From Streptomyces cylindrosporus (lineage in GTDB: Bacteria > Actinomycetota > Actinomycetes > Streptomycetales > Streptomycetaceae), in assembly GCF_022698165.1 (NCBI RefSeq), contig NZ_JALDAY010000015.1:1-64000 (forward strand): a DNA stretch of 64,000 nt. The letters are read 5' to 3'. The position numbers were made by a program, and so were the translations under genes. How positions within the stretch are numbered: the first letter of the stretch is position 1; each line of letters begins with the position of its first letter. The notes beneath the pieces are model-generated. The model was not told the origin of the DNA and did not search any database. It saw only the letters and a program-made list of their open reading frames with translations. Shown here piece after piece: positions 17,422 through 24,508 of this stretch.

Positions 17422-18509
17422 GCGAGGCAGTCACCCGGATCCAGGTCGGCGGGACCGCCGGCAGCGACCCGTACGAGGTGCTGGTGGGTCGTCAACTCCT
17501 GGGCGAGCTCGGTGGGTTGATCGGGGAGAAGGCCAAGCGGGTGGCCGTGGTCCACCCCGAGGCGCTCGCCGAGACCGGTGACGCGCTGCGCGCCGACCTC
17601 GCCGGGCAGGGCTACGACGCCGTCGCCATCCAGGTACCGAACGCGGAGGAGGCCAAGACCGCCGAGGTCGCCGCCTACTGCTGGAAGGCGCTCGGCCAGT
17701 CCGGCTTCACCCGCTCCGACGTGATCGTGGGCGTCGGCGGCGGCGCCACCACCGACCTGGCCGGCTTCGTGGCGGCGACCTGGCTGCGCGGTGTGCGCTG
17801 GATCGCGATCCCCACCACCGTCCTGGCGATGGTGGACGCGGCCGTCGGCGGCAAGACCGGCATCAACACCGCCGAGGGCAAGAACCTCGTCGGCGCCTTC
17901 CACCCGCCGGCCGGCGTGCTGTGCGACCTGGCCGCGCTGGACTCCCTCCCGGTCAACGACTACGTCTCCGGGCTCGCCGAGATCATCAAGGCCGGCTTCA
18001 TCGCCGACCCCGTGATCCTGGACCTCATCGAGTCCGACCCCGAGGCGGCGCGCACCCCGGCGGGCCCGCACACCGCCGAGCTCATCGAGCGCTCCATCCG
18101 GGTCAAGGCCGAGGTCGTCTCGGCGGACCTCAAGGAGTCGGGCCTCAGGGAGATCCTCAACTACGGCCACACCCTCGGCCACGCCATCGAGAAGAACGAG
18201 CGCTACAAGTGGCGGCACGGCGCCGCCGTCGCGGTCGGCATGCACTTCGCCGCCGAACTCGGCCGCCTGGCGGGCAGGTTGGACGACGCGACGGCGGACC
18301 GCCACCGCACGGTTCTCGAGTCCGTCGGCCTGCCCCTCCACTACCGCTACGACCAGTGGCCCAAGCTGCTGGAGACGATGAAGGTCGACAAGAAGTCCCG
18401 CGGCGACCTGCTGCGCTTCATCGTCCTGGACGGCCTGGCCAAGCCGACCGTCCTGGAGGGCCCGGACCCGGCCGTGCTGCTGGCCGCGTACGGCGAAGTG
18501 GGCGAGTAA
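17418..18509 (+). CDS. aroB: 3-dehydroquinate synthase
   Basis: 363 aa. NAD- and metal-dependent cyclisation of DAHP to dehydroquinate. Family motifs are VGGGATTDLAGFVAATWLRG, the conserved IPTTVLAMVDAAVGGKTGIN block, metal ligands within AEIIKAGFI and LNYGHTLGHAIE, and a final metal His region RHGAAVAVGMHF. The start overlaps aroK as ATGA. It is the last gene of the aro set, followed by a strong hairpin at 18566. Confidence 0.97.
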   Translation: MSEAVTRIQVGGTAGSDPYEVLVGRQLLGELGGLIGEKAKRVAVVHPEALAETGDALRADLAGQGYDAVAIQVPNAEEAKTAEVAAYCWKALGQSGFTRSDVIVGVGGGATTDLAGFVAATWLRGVRWIAIPTTVLAMVDAAVGGKTGINTAEGKNLVGAFHPPAGVLCDLAALDSLPVNDYVSGLAEIIKAGFIADPVILDLIESDPEAARTPAGPHTAELIERSIRVKAEVVSADLKESGLREILNYGHTLGHAIEKNERYKWRHGAAVAVGMHFAAELGRLAGRLDDATADRHRTVLESVGLPLHYRYDQWPKLLETMKVDKKSRGDLLRFIVLDGLAKPTVLEGPDPAVLLAAYGEVGE

Positions 18510-18565
18510 GTCCGCGGGCGCGCCGTCCGCCCGATTTGCCTTACGGACATGGGCACTTAGGGCCG

Positions 18566-18597
18566 TCCCCGGCCGTTCACCAAATGGCGGCCGGGGA
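18566..18597 (+). terminator. Hairpin after aroB
   Basis: Ten-base perfect arms TCCCCGGCCG and CGGCCGGGGA surround a 12-nt loop, about 55 bp downstream of the aroB stop. There is no U-tract, as is usual in Streptomyces. A separate 12-bp palindrome TACCGTTCGGTA at 18601-18612 follows and may belong to the promoter of the next gene. Confidence 0.6.
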
Positions 18598-18674
18598 AGG
18601 TACCGTTCGGTAGGGAGCGGGGTTCATGCCCCGCTGCCAGCGTCGATTGCCTGTACGAGACGGAGTGGCACCGG

Positions 18675-19589
18675 ATGCAGCACGCAGTGGGTTCTCCGCT
18701 GCCGCCGCCCCATCAGCCGGGGCACGGACCGGCCGCCGGCTGGACGCCGGCCGCACACCACCCGGGTCACCCGGGCCCCCACCAGGGCCCGACCCCCGTG
18801 CCGCCACCGCCCCCGGGCTCCGTCCCGCCCTCGCACCAGGGTTCGGCCCCGGTGCCTCCGCCGCCCCCCGCCCCCGGGTTTCCCGGAGCCCCCGCGGCCC
18901 CGCCCCAGCCCGCCCCCCACCACGCACCGCCCCCACCGGCCCCGGACACCACGGGCCATGTCCCGCTGCCGCCCGGCGCCCCGGTCCCCATGCCCAGCGC
19001 CCCGCCCACCACCGCGGCCCCCGACCTGGCCGCCACGACCCTCGCGGTCCTGCTGATCGGCCCCGCGGGCGCCGGCAAGACGAGCGTCGCCAAGTACTGG
19101 GCGGACCACCGCCGGGTCCCCACCGCCCACATCAGCCTCGACGACGTACGCGAATGGGTCCGCTCGGGCTTCGCCGACCCCCAGTCGGGCTGGAATGACC
19201 ACTCCGAGGCCCAGTACCGCCTGGCCCGCCGCACCTGCGGCTTCGCCGCCCGCAACTTCCTGGCCAACGGCATCTCCTGCATCCTCGACGACGCGGTCTT
19301 CCCCGACCGCCCGGTGGTGGGCCTGGGCGGCTGGAAGCGCCACGTGGGCCCCGGCCTCCTCCCGGTGGTCCTCCTCCCCGGCCTGGAAATAGTCCTGGAA
19401 CGCAACGCCCAACGCGCCGGCAACCGCCGCCTCACCGACGAGGAGGTGGCCCGCATCCACGGCCGCATGGCGGGCTGGTACGGCTCGGGCCTCCCGATCA
19501 TCGACAACAGCCAACTCGACGTTCCCCAGACGGCCCGGGTCCTGGACGACGTACTGGCACGATCGATCGCAAGCCCGCCGAGCTGGTAA
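18675..19589 (+). CDS. P-loop kinase/ATPase (AAA_33-like) with proline-rich N-terminus
   Basis: 304 aa. Residues about 5-115 are a low-complexity Pro/Gly/His/Ala tail. The catalytic part starts near residue 120 with Walker A LIGPAGAGKTSVAKYWA and continues as a small zeta-toxin/polynucleotide-kinase-like P-loop domain (SLDDVREWVRSGF, a LID-like ERNAQRAGNRRLTDEEVARIHGRM, and a final IIDNSQLDVPQTARVLDDVL). It probably phosphorylates a small substrate or RNA; the substrate is unknown. It is a conserved neighbour of aroB in Streptomyces as I recall. ATG at 18675 is the first start in the frame after the terminator. Confidence 0.85.
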   Translation: MQHAVGSPLPPPHQPGHGPAAGWTPAAHHPGHPGPHQGPTPVPPPPPGSVPPSHQGSAPVPPPPPAPGFPGAPAAPPQPAPHHAPPPPAPDTTGHVPLPPGAPVPMPSAPPTTAAPDLAATTLAVLLIGPAGAGKTSVAKYWADHRRVPTAHISLDDVREWVRSGFADPQSGWNDHSEAQYRLARRTCGFAARNFLANGISCILDDAVFPDRPVVGLGGWKRHVGPGLLPVVLLPGLEIVLERNAQRAGNRRLTDEEVARIHGRMAGWYGSGLPIIDNSQLDVPQTARVLDDVLARSIASPPSW

Positions 19590-19610
19590 CCAGGGATGAG
19601 TACACGCCGC

Positions 19611-19680
19611 TAAGGGGCGCGAGGCTGTATCGATTTGCGGCTCCGCCGCGTGGGCGCGACCAGCCCCCACGCACCCGCAC
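19611..19680. repeat. Streptomyces-type dispersed intergenic hairpin element
   Basis: The AAGGGGCGCG...CGCGACCAGCCCC arrangement with an inner GCGGCTCCGCCGC hairpin matches, from memory, a short element scattered through Streptomyces intergenic regions and often found 3' of genes. It lies just after the P-loop kinase gene and before the peptidase gene. It may act as a terminator or REP-like sequence. The copy number cannot be judged from this window. Confidence 0.5.
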
Positions 19681-19767
19681 ACGGCATACAACCGTTCCAG
19701 TCCCCCCATCCCCCGAACGGCACCCCTCCAACCGGCACAAAACCCCCACCCCTCCTACGCTCATCTC

Positions 19768-20874
19768 ATGTCCGAGATGTACGCAATCCGCCGAACCCGG
19801 CTGAGGGAGCAGTTCAACGCCGCCGGCAACGCGGCAGCGCTCGTCTCCCGCCCCGCCAACGTCCGCTACCTCGCCGGCCCCGCCCCGCACGGCGCCGTCC
19901 TCCTCCTCGGCAGGACCGAAGACGTACTGGTCTGCACGGAACCCCCCGAGGACCGCCCCACCGAAGGCCGCCCCGACGACACCCTCCGCATCCAGACCCT
20001 CCCCGGCACCTTCGGCGACCCCGCGGTCGCGGCTGCCGACTTCGCCGCAGCCAAGGGCGACGACTCCCTCGCCGTGGAAGAGCAGCACCTGACGGTCACC
20101 CGGCACCGGGCCATCCGCTCCGTCGCCCCCCGCCTGCGCGTCGCGGACCTCGGCGGCGCGGTCGAACAGCTCAGGGTGGTGAAGGACGAGGAGGAGATCT
20201 CCTCCCTGCGCATCGGCGCCGAGATCGCCGACCAGGCCCTCGGCGAACTCCTGGAGTCCATCCTCGTCGGCCGCACGGAACGCCACCTCGCCCTCGAACT
20301 GGAACGCCGCCTGGTCGACCACGGCGCAGACGGCCCCGCCTTCGCCACCTCCGTCGCCACCGGCCCCAACGCCGGCCGCCGGGGCCACCGCCCCACCGAC
20401 CGCCGCGTCGAGGAGGGCGACTTCCTCTCCGTCTGCCTCGGCGCCACCTATCGCGGCTACCGCTGTGAGATCGGCCGTACGTTCGTCATCGGCACCTCGC
20501 CCGCGGACTGGCAGATCGAGCTGTACGACCTGGTCTTCGCCGCCCAGCGCGCCGGCCGGGAGTCCCTGGCACCCGGCGCGGCCTACCGGGACGTGGACCG
20601 CGCGGCACGGCAGGTGCTGGACTCCGCGGGACACGGCGCGGGCCTTCCCGCCCTGACCGGACACGGTGTAGGGCTCGAAATCGACGAGGACCCGCAGCTG
20701 GCCCCTGCGGCCATGGGTAAACTGGACGCTTGCGTGCCGGTCACCGTCGAACCGGGGGTCCACCTCCCGGGCCGGGGCGGCGTCCGGATCGATGACACGC
20801 TCGTCGTCCGCCCCGAGGCGGACGGCGGACCCGAGCTACTCACCATCACGACCAAGGAGCTGCTCGCCCTCTAG
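19768..20874 (+). CDS. M24-family aminopeptidase P / Xaa-Pro dipeptidase-like
   Basis: 368 aa. N-terminal creatinase-like domain (residues about 1-130; RRTRLREQFNAAGNAAALVSRPANVRYLAG) followed by a pita-bread domain. The metal-binding residues are partly divergent. GDFLSVCLGATYRGYRCEIGRTF keeps only part of the usual D-x10-D pattern (Asp of GDFL, then CEIG), followed by LTGHGVGLEIDEDPQL with the His and VTVEPGVHLPGRGGVRIDDTLVV with the two Glu/Asp ligands. Activity is therefore likely reduced or specialised, but the assignment to the family is safe. It sits upstream of efp, as in many bacteria, and may be annotated pepQ. Confidence 0.88.
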   Translation: MSEMYAIRRTRLREQFNAAGNAAALVSRPANVRYLAGPAPHGAVLLLGRTEDVLVCTEPPEDRPTEGRPDDTLRIQTLPGTFGDPAVAAADFAAAKGDDSLAVEEQHLTVTRHRAIRSVAPRLRVADLGGAVEQLRVVKDEEEISSLRIGAEIADQALGELLESILVGRTERHLALELERRLVDHGADGPAFATSVATGPNAGRRGHRPTDRRVEEGDFLSVCLGATYRGYRCEIGRTFVIGTSPADWQIELYDLVFAAQRAGRESLAPGAAYRDVDRAARQVLDSAGHGAGLPALTGHGVGLEIDEDPQLAPAAMGKLDACVPVTVEPGVHLPGRGGVRIDDTLVVRPEADGGPELLTITTKELLAL

Positions 20875-20925
20875 GCAGAGGCGTGCGCCGGGGTCGTCCA
20901 CGTCAGTCCAGGAGATTCCGCAACC

Positions 20926-21492
20926 GTGGCTTCCACGAACGACCTCAAGAACGGCCTGGTGCTCAAGCTCGAAGGCGGCCAGCTCTGGTCCGTCGTCGAG
21001 TTCCAGCACGTCAAGCCCGGCAAGGGCCCCGCCTTCGTGCGCACCAAGCTCAAGAACGTGCTCTCCGGCAAGGTCGTCGACAAGACGTTCAACGCCGGCG
21101 TCAAGGTCGAGACGGCCACTGTCGACAAGCGCGACATGCAGTTCTCGTACATGGACGGCGAGTACTTCGTCTTCATGGACATGGAGACGTACGACCAGCT
21201 GATGGTCGACCGCAAGACGGTCGCCGACGCCGCCAACTTCCTGATCGAGGGCTTCACCGCCACCGTCGCGCAGCACGAGGGCGAGGTGCTCTTCGTCGAG
21301 CTGCCGGCCGCCGTCGAGCTGACCGTCCAGGAGACCGAGCCGGGCGTCCAGGGCGACCGCTCCACCGGCGGCACCAAGCCCGCCACCCTGGAGACCGGCC
21401 ACCAGATCCAGGTCCCGCTCTTCATCACCACCGGTGAGAAGATCAAGGTCGACACCCGCACCAGCGACTACCTCGGCCGGGTGAACAGCTAA
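20926..21492 (+). CDS. efp: Elongation factor P
   Basis: 188 aa, standard length. It rescues ribosomes stalled at polyproline. The KOW-like first domain carries the loop VKPGKGPAFVRTK with Lys33 at the position that is modified or bare in different bacteria; the surrounding PGKG is typical of actinobacterial EF-P. Two OB-like domains follow, ending in the conserved GEKIKVDTRTSDYLGRV. GTG start with GGAG upstream. It is 51 bp after the peptidase gene and 2 bp before nusB, so efp-nusB is an operon. The Pro-rich protein at 18675 would be an obvious local client. Confidence 0.97.
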   Translation: MASTNDLKNGLVLKLEGGQLWSVVEFQHVKPGKGPAFVRTKLKNVLSGKVVDKTFNAGVKVETATVDKRDMQFSYMDGEYFVFMDMETYDQLMVDRKTVADAANFLIEGFTATVAQHEGEVLFVELPAAVELTVQETEPGVQGDRSTGGTKPATLETGHQIQVPLFITTGEKIKVDTRTSDYLGRVNS

Positions 21493-21494
21493 CC

Positions 21495-21929
21495 GTGGCT
21501 GCCCGCAACACGGCCCGCAAGCGCGCCTTCCAGATCCTCTTCGAGGGCGACCAGCGCGGCGCGGACGTCCTGACGGTCCTCGCGGACTGGATCCGGCTGT
21601 CCCGGGACGACACCCGGCAGCCGCCGGTGAGCGAGTACACGATGCAGCTGGTCGAGGGCTACGCCAAGCAGGCGAAGCGGATCGACGAGCTGATCGCGCA
21701 GTACTCGGTGGGCTGGACGCTGGACCGGATGCCGGTCGTGGACCGCAACATCCTGCGCCTGGGCGCCTACGAACTGATCTGGGTCGACGAGGTCCCGGAC
21801 GCCGTCGTCCTCGACGAGATGGTGCAGCTCGCCAAGGAGTTCTCCACGGACGAGTCGCCCGCCTTCGTCAACGGCCTGCTCGGCCGGCTCAAGGAACTCA
21901 AGCCGACGCTCCGCCGGGACGAGGCGTAG
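21495..21929 (+). CDS. nusB: Transcription antitermination factor NusB
   Basis: 144 aa all-helical RNA-binding protein that, with NusE (S10), binds boxA in rRNA leaders. The sequence has the family pattern: RNTARKRAFQILFEGDQRG, IDELIAQYSVGWTLDRMPVVDRNILRLGAYEL and VVLDEMVQLAKEFSTDESPAFVNGLLGRL. GTG start is 2 bp after the efp stop. A very stable 17-bp hairpin 30 bp downstream ends the unit. Confidence 0.97.
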   Translation: MAARNTARKRAFQILFEGDQRGADVLTVLADWIRLSRDDTRQPPVSEYTMQLVEGYAKQAKRIDELIAQYSVGWTLDRMPVVDRNILRLGAYELIWVDEVPDAVVLDEMVQLAKEFSTDESPAFVNGLLGRLKELKPTLRRDEA

Positions 21930-21958
21930 GACGGTCCAGGCACAAGAGGTACGGCATT

Positions 21959-21998
21959 GCCAGGGGGCCCGCAGCGAGACTGCTGCGGGCCCCCTGGC
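21959..21998 (+). terminator. nusB terminator hairpin
   Basis: Perfect 17-bp GC-rich inverted repeat (21959-21975 and 21982-21998) with a 6-nt loop, 30 bp beyond the nusB stop. Confidence 0.8.
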
Positions 21999-22035
21999 GT
22001 TGCGGTGCCCGCGAGGTGTCCGAAGGCCGCAGAAA

Positions 22036-22081
22036 GCCGCCGGGGTGGCCGGAACGGTGAAGTTCCGGCCACCCCGGCGGC
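22036..22081 (-). terminator. bldD terminator hairpin
   Basis: Perfect 20-bp inverted repeat (22036-22055 and 22062-22081) with a 6-nt loop, located 27 bp past the bldD stop on the minus strand. With the nusB hairpin it forms a back-to-back pair insulating two convergent units. Confidence 0.8.
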
Positions 22082-22107
22082 ACGTTTCTGCTGAAGTGCT
22101 GTGCGGC

Positions 22108-22611
22108 TCAGCTGTCCTCGTGGGAGGCGACCGCGCGGCGCGCGTCCGCGTCCAGCACGCCCCAGCTGATCAGCTGCTCGGTGAGGACCGAGGGGGACTG
22201 GTCGTAGATGACGGCGAGTGTGCGCAGGTCGTCCTGGCGGATCGACAGCACCTTGCCGTTGTAGTCACCGCGCTGGGACTGGATCGTCGCCGCGTAGCGC
22301 TGCAGGGGACCCGCCTTCTCGGCCGGCACGGTGGCCAGCCGCTCCAGGTCCAGGACCAGCTTCGGCGGCGGCTCGGCCGCGCCGCCCGGGGTGGTGCCCG
22401 GCAGGAGCTCCTGCACCGGGACCCCATAGAAATCCGCCAGCTCGGCAAGGCGCTGCACGGTCACGGCACGGTCGCCGCGCTCGTACGAACCGACCACGAC
22501 CGCCTTCCAGCGTCCCTGGCTCTTCTCCTCGACACCGTGGAGGGAAAGGCCCTGCTGGGTGCGGATGGCCCGGAGCTTGGCCCCGAGCTGTTTGGCGTAT
22601 TCGCTGGACAT
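22108..22611 (-). CDS. bldD: Developmental master regulator BldD (cyclic-di-GMP-responsive repressor)
   Basis: 167 aa. N-terminal XRE-type HTH (residues about 5-70; LGAKLRAIRTQQGLSLHGVEEKS and VVVGSYERGDRAVTVQRL) and C-terminal domain with the bipartite cyclic-di-GMP signature R114-G-D116 and R125-Q-D-D128, at the same numbering as published Streptomyces BldD. In Streptomyces it dimerises around a c-di-GMP tetramer and represses sporulation genes during vegetative growth. Start ATG has GGGGAGC six bases upstream. It is monocistronic, with inverted-repeat sequence in its promoter suggesting autoregulation. Confidence 0.98.
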   Translation of the reverse strand: MSSEYAKQLGAKLRAIRTQQGLSLHGVEEKSQGRWKAVVVGSYERGDRAVTVQRLAELADFYGVPVQELLPGTTPGGAAEPPPKLVLDLERLATVPAEKAGPLQRYAATIQSQRGDYNGKVLSIRQDDLRTLAVIYDQSPSVLTEQLISWGVLDADARRAVASHEDS

Positions 22612-22666
22612 ATAGCTCCCCGGACACTGTGTCGACGCGGCTGCAGAGGATCCGAGCCGCGCGTCT

Positions 22667-22687
22667 GGTAACTCACTGTGAGGTTAC
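22667..22687. promoter_or_regulatory. bldD: Candidate BldD autoregulatory operator
   Basis: GTAAC (22668-22672) and GTTAC (22683-22687) arms enclose TCAC-T-GTGA (22673-22681), about 56-75 bp upstream of the bldD start codon. BldD operators are described as AGTGA and TCAC half-sites, and BldD represses its own gene. The match is by eye; the region lies between bldD and pyrR and could also affect pyrR. Confidence 0.5.
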
Positions 22688-22816
22688 GCAGCGTGACTCT
22701 CGTGCGTCAAGCCGAATGGTCCACACCGACTCTTCCGTGGCAGCCGTGGCCGATTACGCCAAGGGGGTGATCAGGGGTGTCGGCCCGGCCTGCTAACGTT
22801 GATGGCGCAAATCCGA

Positions 22817-22850
22817 CGTCCTTTAAGGTCCGTCCCGTGAGGCGGAGAAG
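22817..22850 (+). promoter_or_regulatory. pyrR: PyrR-binding RNA hairpin in pyr operon leader
   Basis: The leader contains TTTAA (22822-22826) followed by a short stem (22830-22834 pairing 22841-22845) capped by the hexaloop CCGTGA. This fits the PyrR-binding consensus, which has a UUUAA-type internal bulge and a CNGNGA loop. The Shine-Dalgarno AAGGGGG follows directly at 22848-22854, ten bases before the pyrR ATG, and no terminator is seen. Repression of translation initiation by UMP-loaded PyrR, as reported for mycobacteria, is therefore more likely than attenuation. Confidence 0.7.
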
Positions 22851-22864
22851 GGGGTCCGTTTCGT

Positions 22865-23440
22865 ATGGACAAGCAGGACACGTCCGGGATTCCGGCGTCC
22901 GATGCCCGGCCCGTGCTCGAAGGCCCGGACATCGCGCGGGTGTTGACCCGCATTGCCCACGAGATCGTCGAGCGCGCCAAGGGCGCCGACGACGTGGTGC
23001 TCCTCGGCATTCCGACCCGAGGCGTCTTCCTCGCCCAGCGGCTCGCCGCGAAGCTGGAGGAGATCACCGGCCGCAAGATTCCCTGCGGCTCCCTCGACAT
23101 CACCATGTACCGCGACGACCTGCGCATGCACCCGCCGCGTGCGCTGGCCCGCACCGAGATCCCCGGTGACGGCATCGACGGCCGCCTCGTCGTGCTCGTC
23201 GACGACGTGCTCTTCTCCGGCCGCACCATCCGCGCCGCCCTGGACGCCCTGAACGACATCGGGCGCCCGCGCGCGGTCCAGCTCGCCGTCCTCGTCGACA
23301 GAGGCCACCGCGAACTGCCCATCCGCGCCGACTACGTCGGCAAGAACCTCCCCACGTCGCTGCGGGAGACGGTCAAGGTCCTGCTCGCCGAGGAGGACGG
23401 TCGCGACACCGTGCTGCTCGGCGCGAAGCCGACCCAGTAG
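22865..23440 (+). CDS. pyrR: Pyr operon regulator PyrR / uracil phosphoribosyltransferase
   Basis: 191 aa. Binds the pyr mRNA leader with UMP and, in many species, also makes UMP from uracil and PRPP. The PRPP-binding motif VVLVDDVLFSGRTIRAAL is intact, as is the N-terminal VVLLGIPTRGVFLAQRLA and the C-terminal VDRGHRELPIRADYVGKNLPTS typical of PyrR. First gene of the pyrimidine operon, 14 bp after its RNA target. ATG start with AAGGGGG ten bases upstream. Confidence 0.97.
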   Translation: MDKQDTSGIPASDARPVLEGPDIARVLTRIAHEIVERAKGADDVVLLGIPTRGVFLAQRLAAKLEEITGRKIPCGSLDITMYRDDLRMHPPRALARTEIPGDGIDGRLVVLVDDVLFSGRTIRAALDALNDIGRPRAVQLAVLVDRGHRELPIRADYVGKNLPTSLRETVKVLLAEEDGRDTVLLGAKPTQ

Positions 23441-23523
23441 CAGGCCGAAGGGCACACCGGCCATCGGTATGCCCTGGCTTGCCCGGAATCTCCCCGACTG
23501 AACTGCCTTACGGAGCCTGACAG

Positions 23524-24504
23524 ATGCAGCGTCATCTCATCTCGGCCGCCGACCTCACCCGCGACGACGCCGTCCTGATCCTCGACACCGCCGAGGAGAT
23601 GGCCCGGGTCGCCGACCGGCCGATCAAGAAACTGCCGACCCTGCGCGGACGTACCGTCGTCAACCTCTTCTTCGAGGACTCCACGCGCACGCGTATCTCC
23701 TTCGAGGCCGCGGAGAAGCGCCTCTCCGCGGACGTCATCAACTTCACCGCCAAGGGATCGAGCGTCTCCAAGGGCGAGTCCCTGAAGGACACCGCGCAGA
23801 CCCTGGAGGCCATGGGCGTCGACGCCGTGGTCATCCGGCACGGCGCCTCCGGAGCGCCGTACCGGCTCGCGAACTCCGGCTGGATCGACGCCGCCGTCAT
23901 CAACGCCGGTGACGGCACCCACCAGCACCCGACGCAGGCCCTGCTCGACGCCTTCACCATGCGCCGCCGACTGGTCGGCCGGGACGCCGGGATCGGGCAG
24001 GACCTGGCCGGCAGGCGCATCACGATCGTCGGCGACGTCCTGCACAGCCGGGTCGCCCGCTCCAACGTCGACCTGCTGCACACCCTCGGCGCCGAGGTCA
24101 CCCTGGTCGCGCCGCCCACCCTGGTGCCGGTCGGCGTCGAGACCTGGCCGTGCGAGGTGTCGTACGACCTTGATTCCGTACTGCCCAAGTCCGATGCCGT
24201 GATGATGCTGCGCGTCCAGCGCGAGCGCATGAACGCCGCGTTCTTCCCGACCGAGCGCGAGTACTCGCGGCGCTACGGCCTCGACGGCGACCGCATGGCG
24301 CGGATGCCCGAGCACGCCATCGTGATGCACCCCGGCCCGATGGTCCGCGGCATGGAGATCACCGCCGAGGTCGCCGACTCCGAGCGCTGCACCGTCGTCG
24401 AGCAGGTCGCAAACGGAGTGTCCATCCGGATGGCCGTCCTGTACCTGCTCCTCGGGGGCAACGAACCCGCCGTCACCCACGCCCGCACCATCGAGGAGAA
24501 GTAA
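23524..24504 (+). CDS. pyrB: Aspartate carbamoyltransferase catalytic subunit
   Basis: 326 aa. It condenses carbamoyl phosphate with aspartate in the committed step of UMP synthesis. The carbamoyl-phosphate loop FFEDSTRTRISFE, the mobile Lys region KGSSVSKGESLKD, the VIRHGASG segment and the HPTQALLDAFT motif are present, and the C-terminal MHPGPMVRGMEI is typical. No regulatory PyrI gene is adjacent. ATG at 23524 starts QRHLISAADL, and an 83-bp gap separates it from pyrR. Confidence 0.97.
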   Translation: MQRHLISAADLTRDDAVLILDTAEEMARVADRPIKKLPTLRGRTVVNLFFEDSTRTRISFEAAEKRLSADVINFTAKGSSVSKGESLKDTAQTLEAMGVDAVVIRHGASGAPYRLANSGWIDAAVINAGDGTHQHPTQALLDAFTMRRRLVGRDAGIGQDLAGRRITIVGDVLHSRVARSNVDLLHTLGAEVTLVAPPTLVPVGVETWPCEVSYDLDSVLPKSDAVMMLRVQRERMNAAFFPTEREYSRRYGLDGDRMARMPEHAIVMHPGPMVRGMEITAEVADSERCTVVEQVANGVSIRMAVLYLLLGGNEPAVTHARTIEEK

Positions 24505-24508
24505 GACC

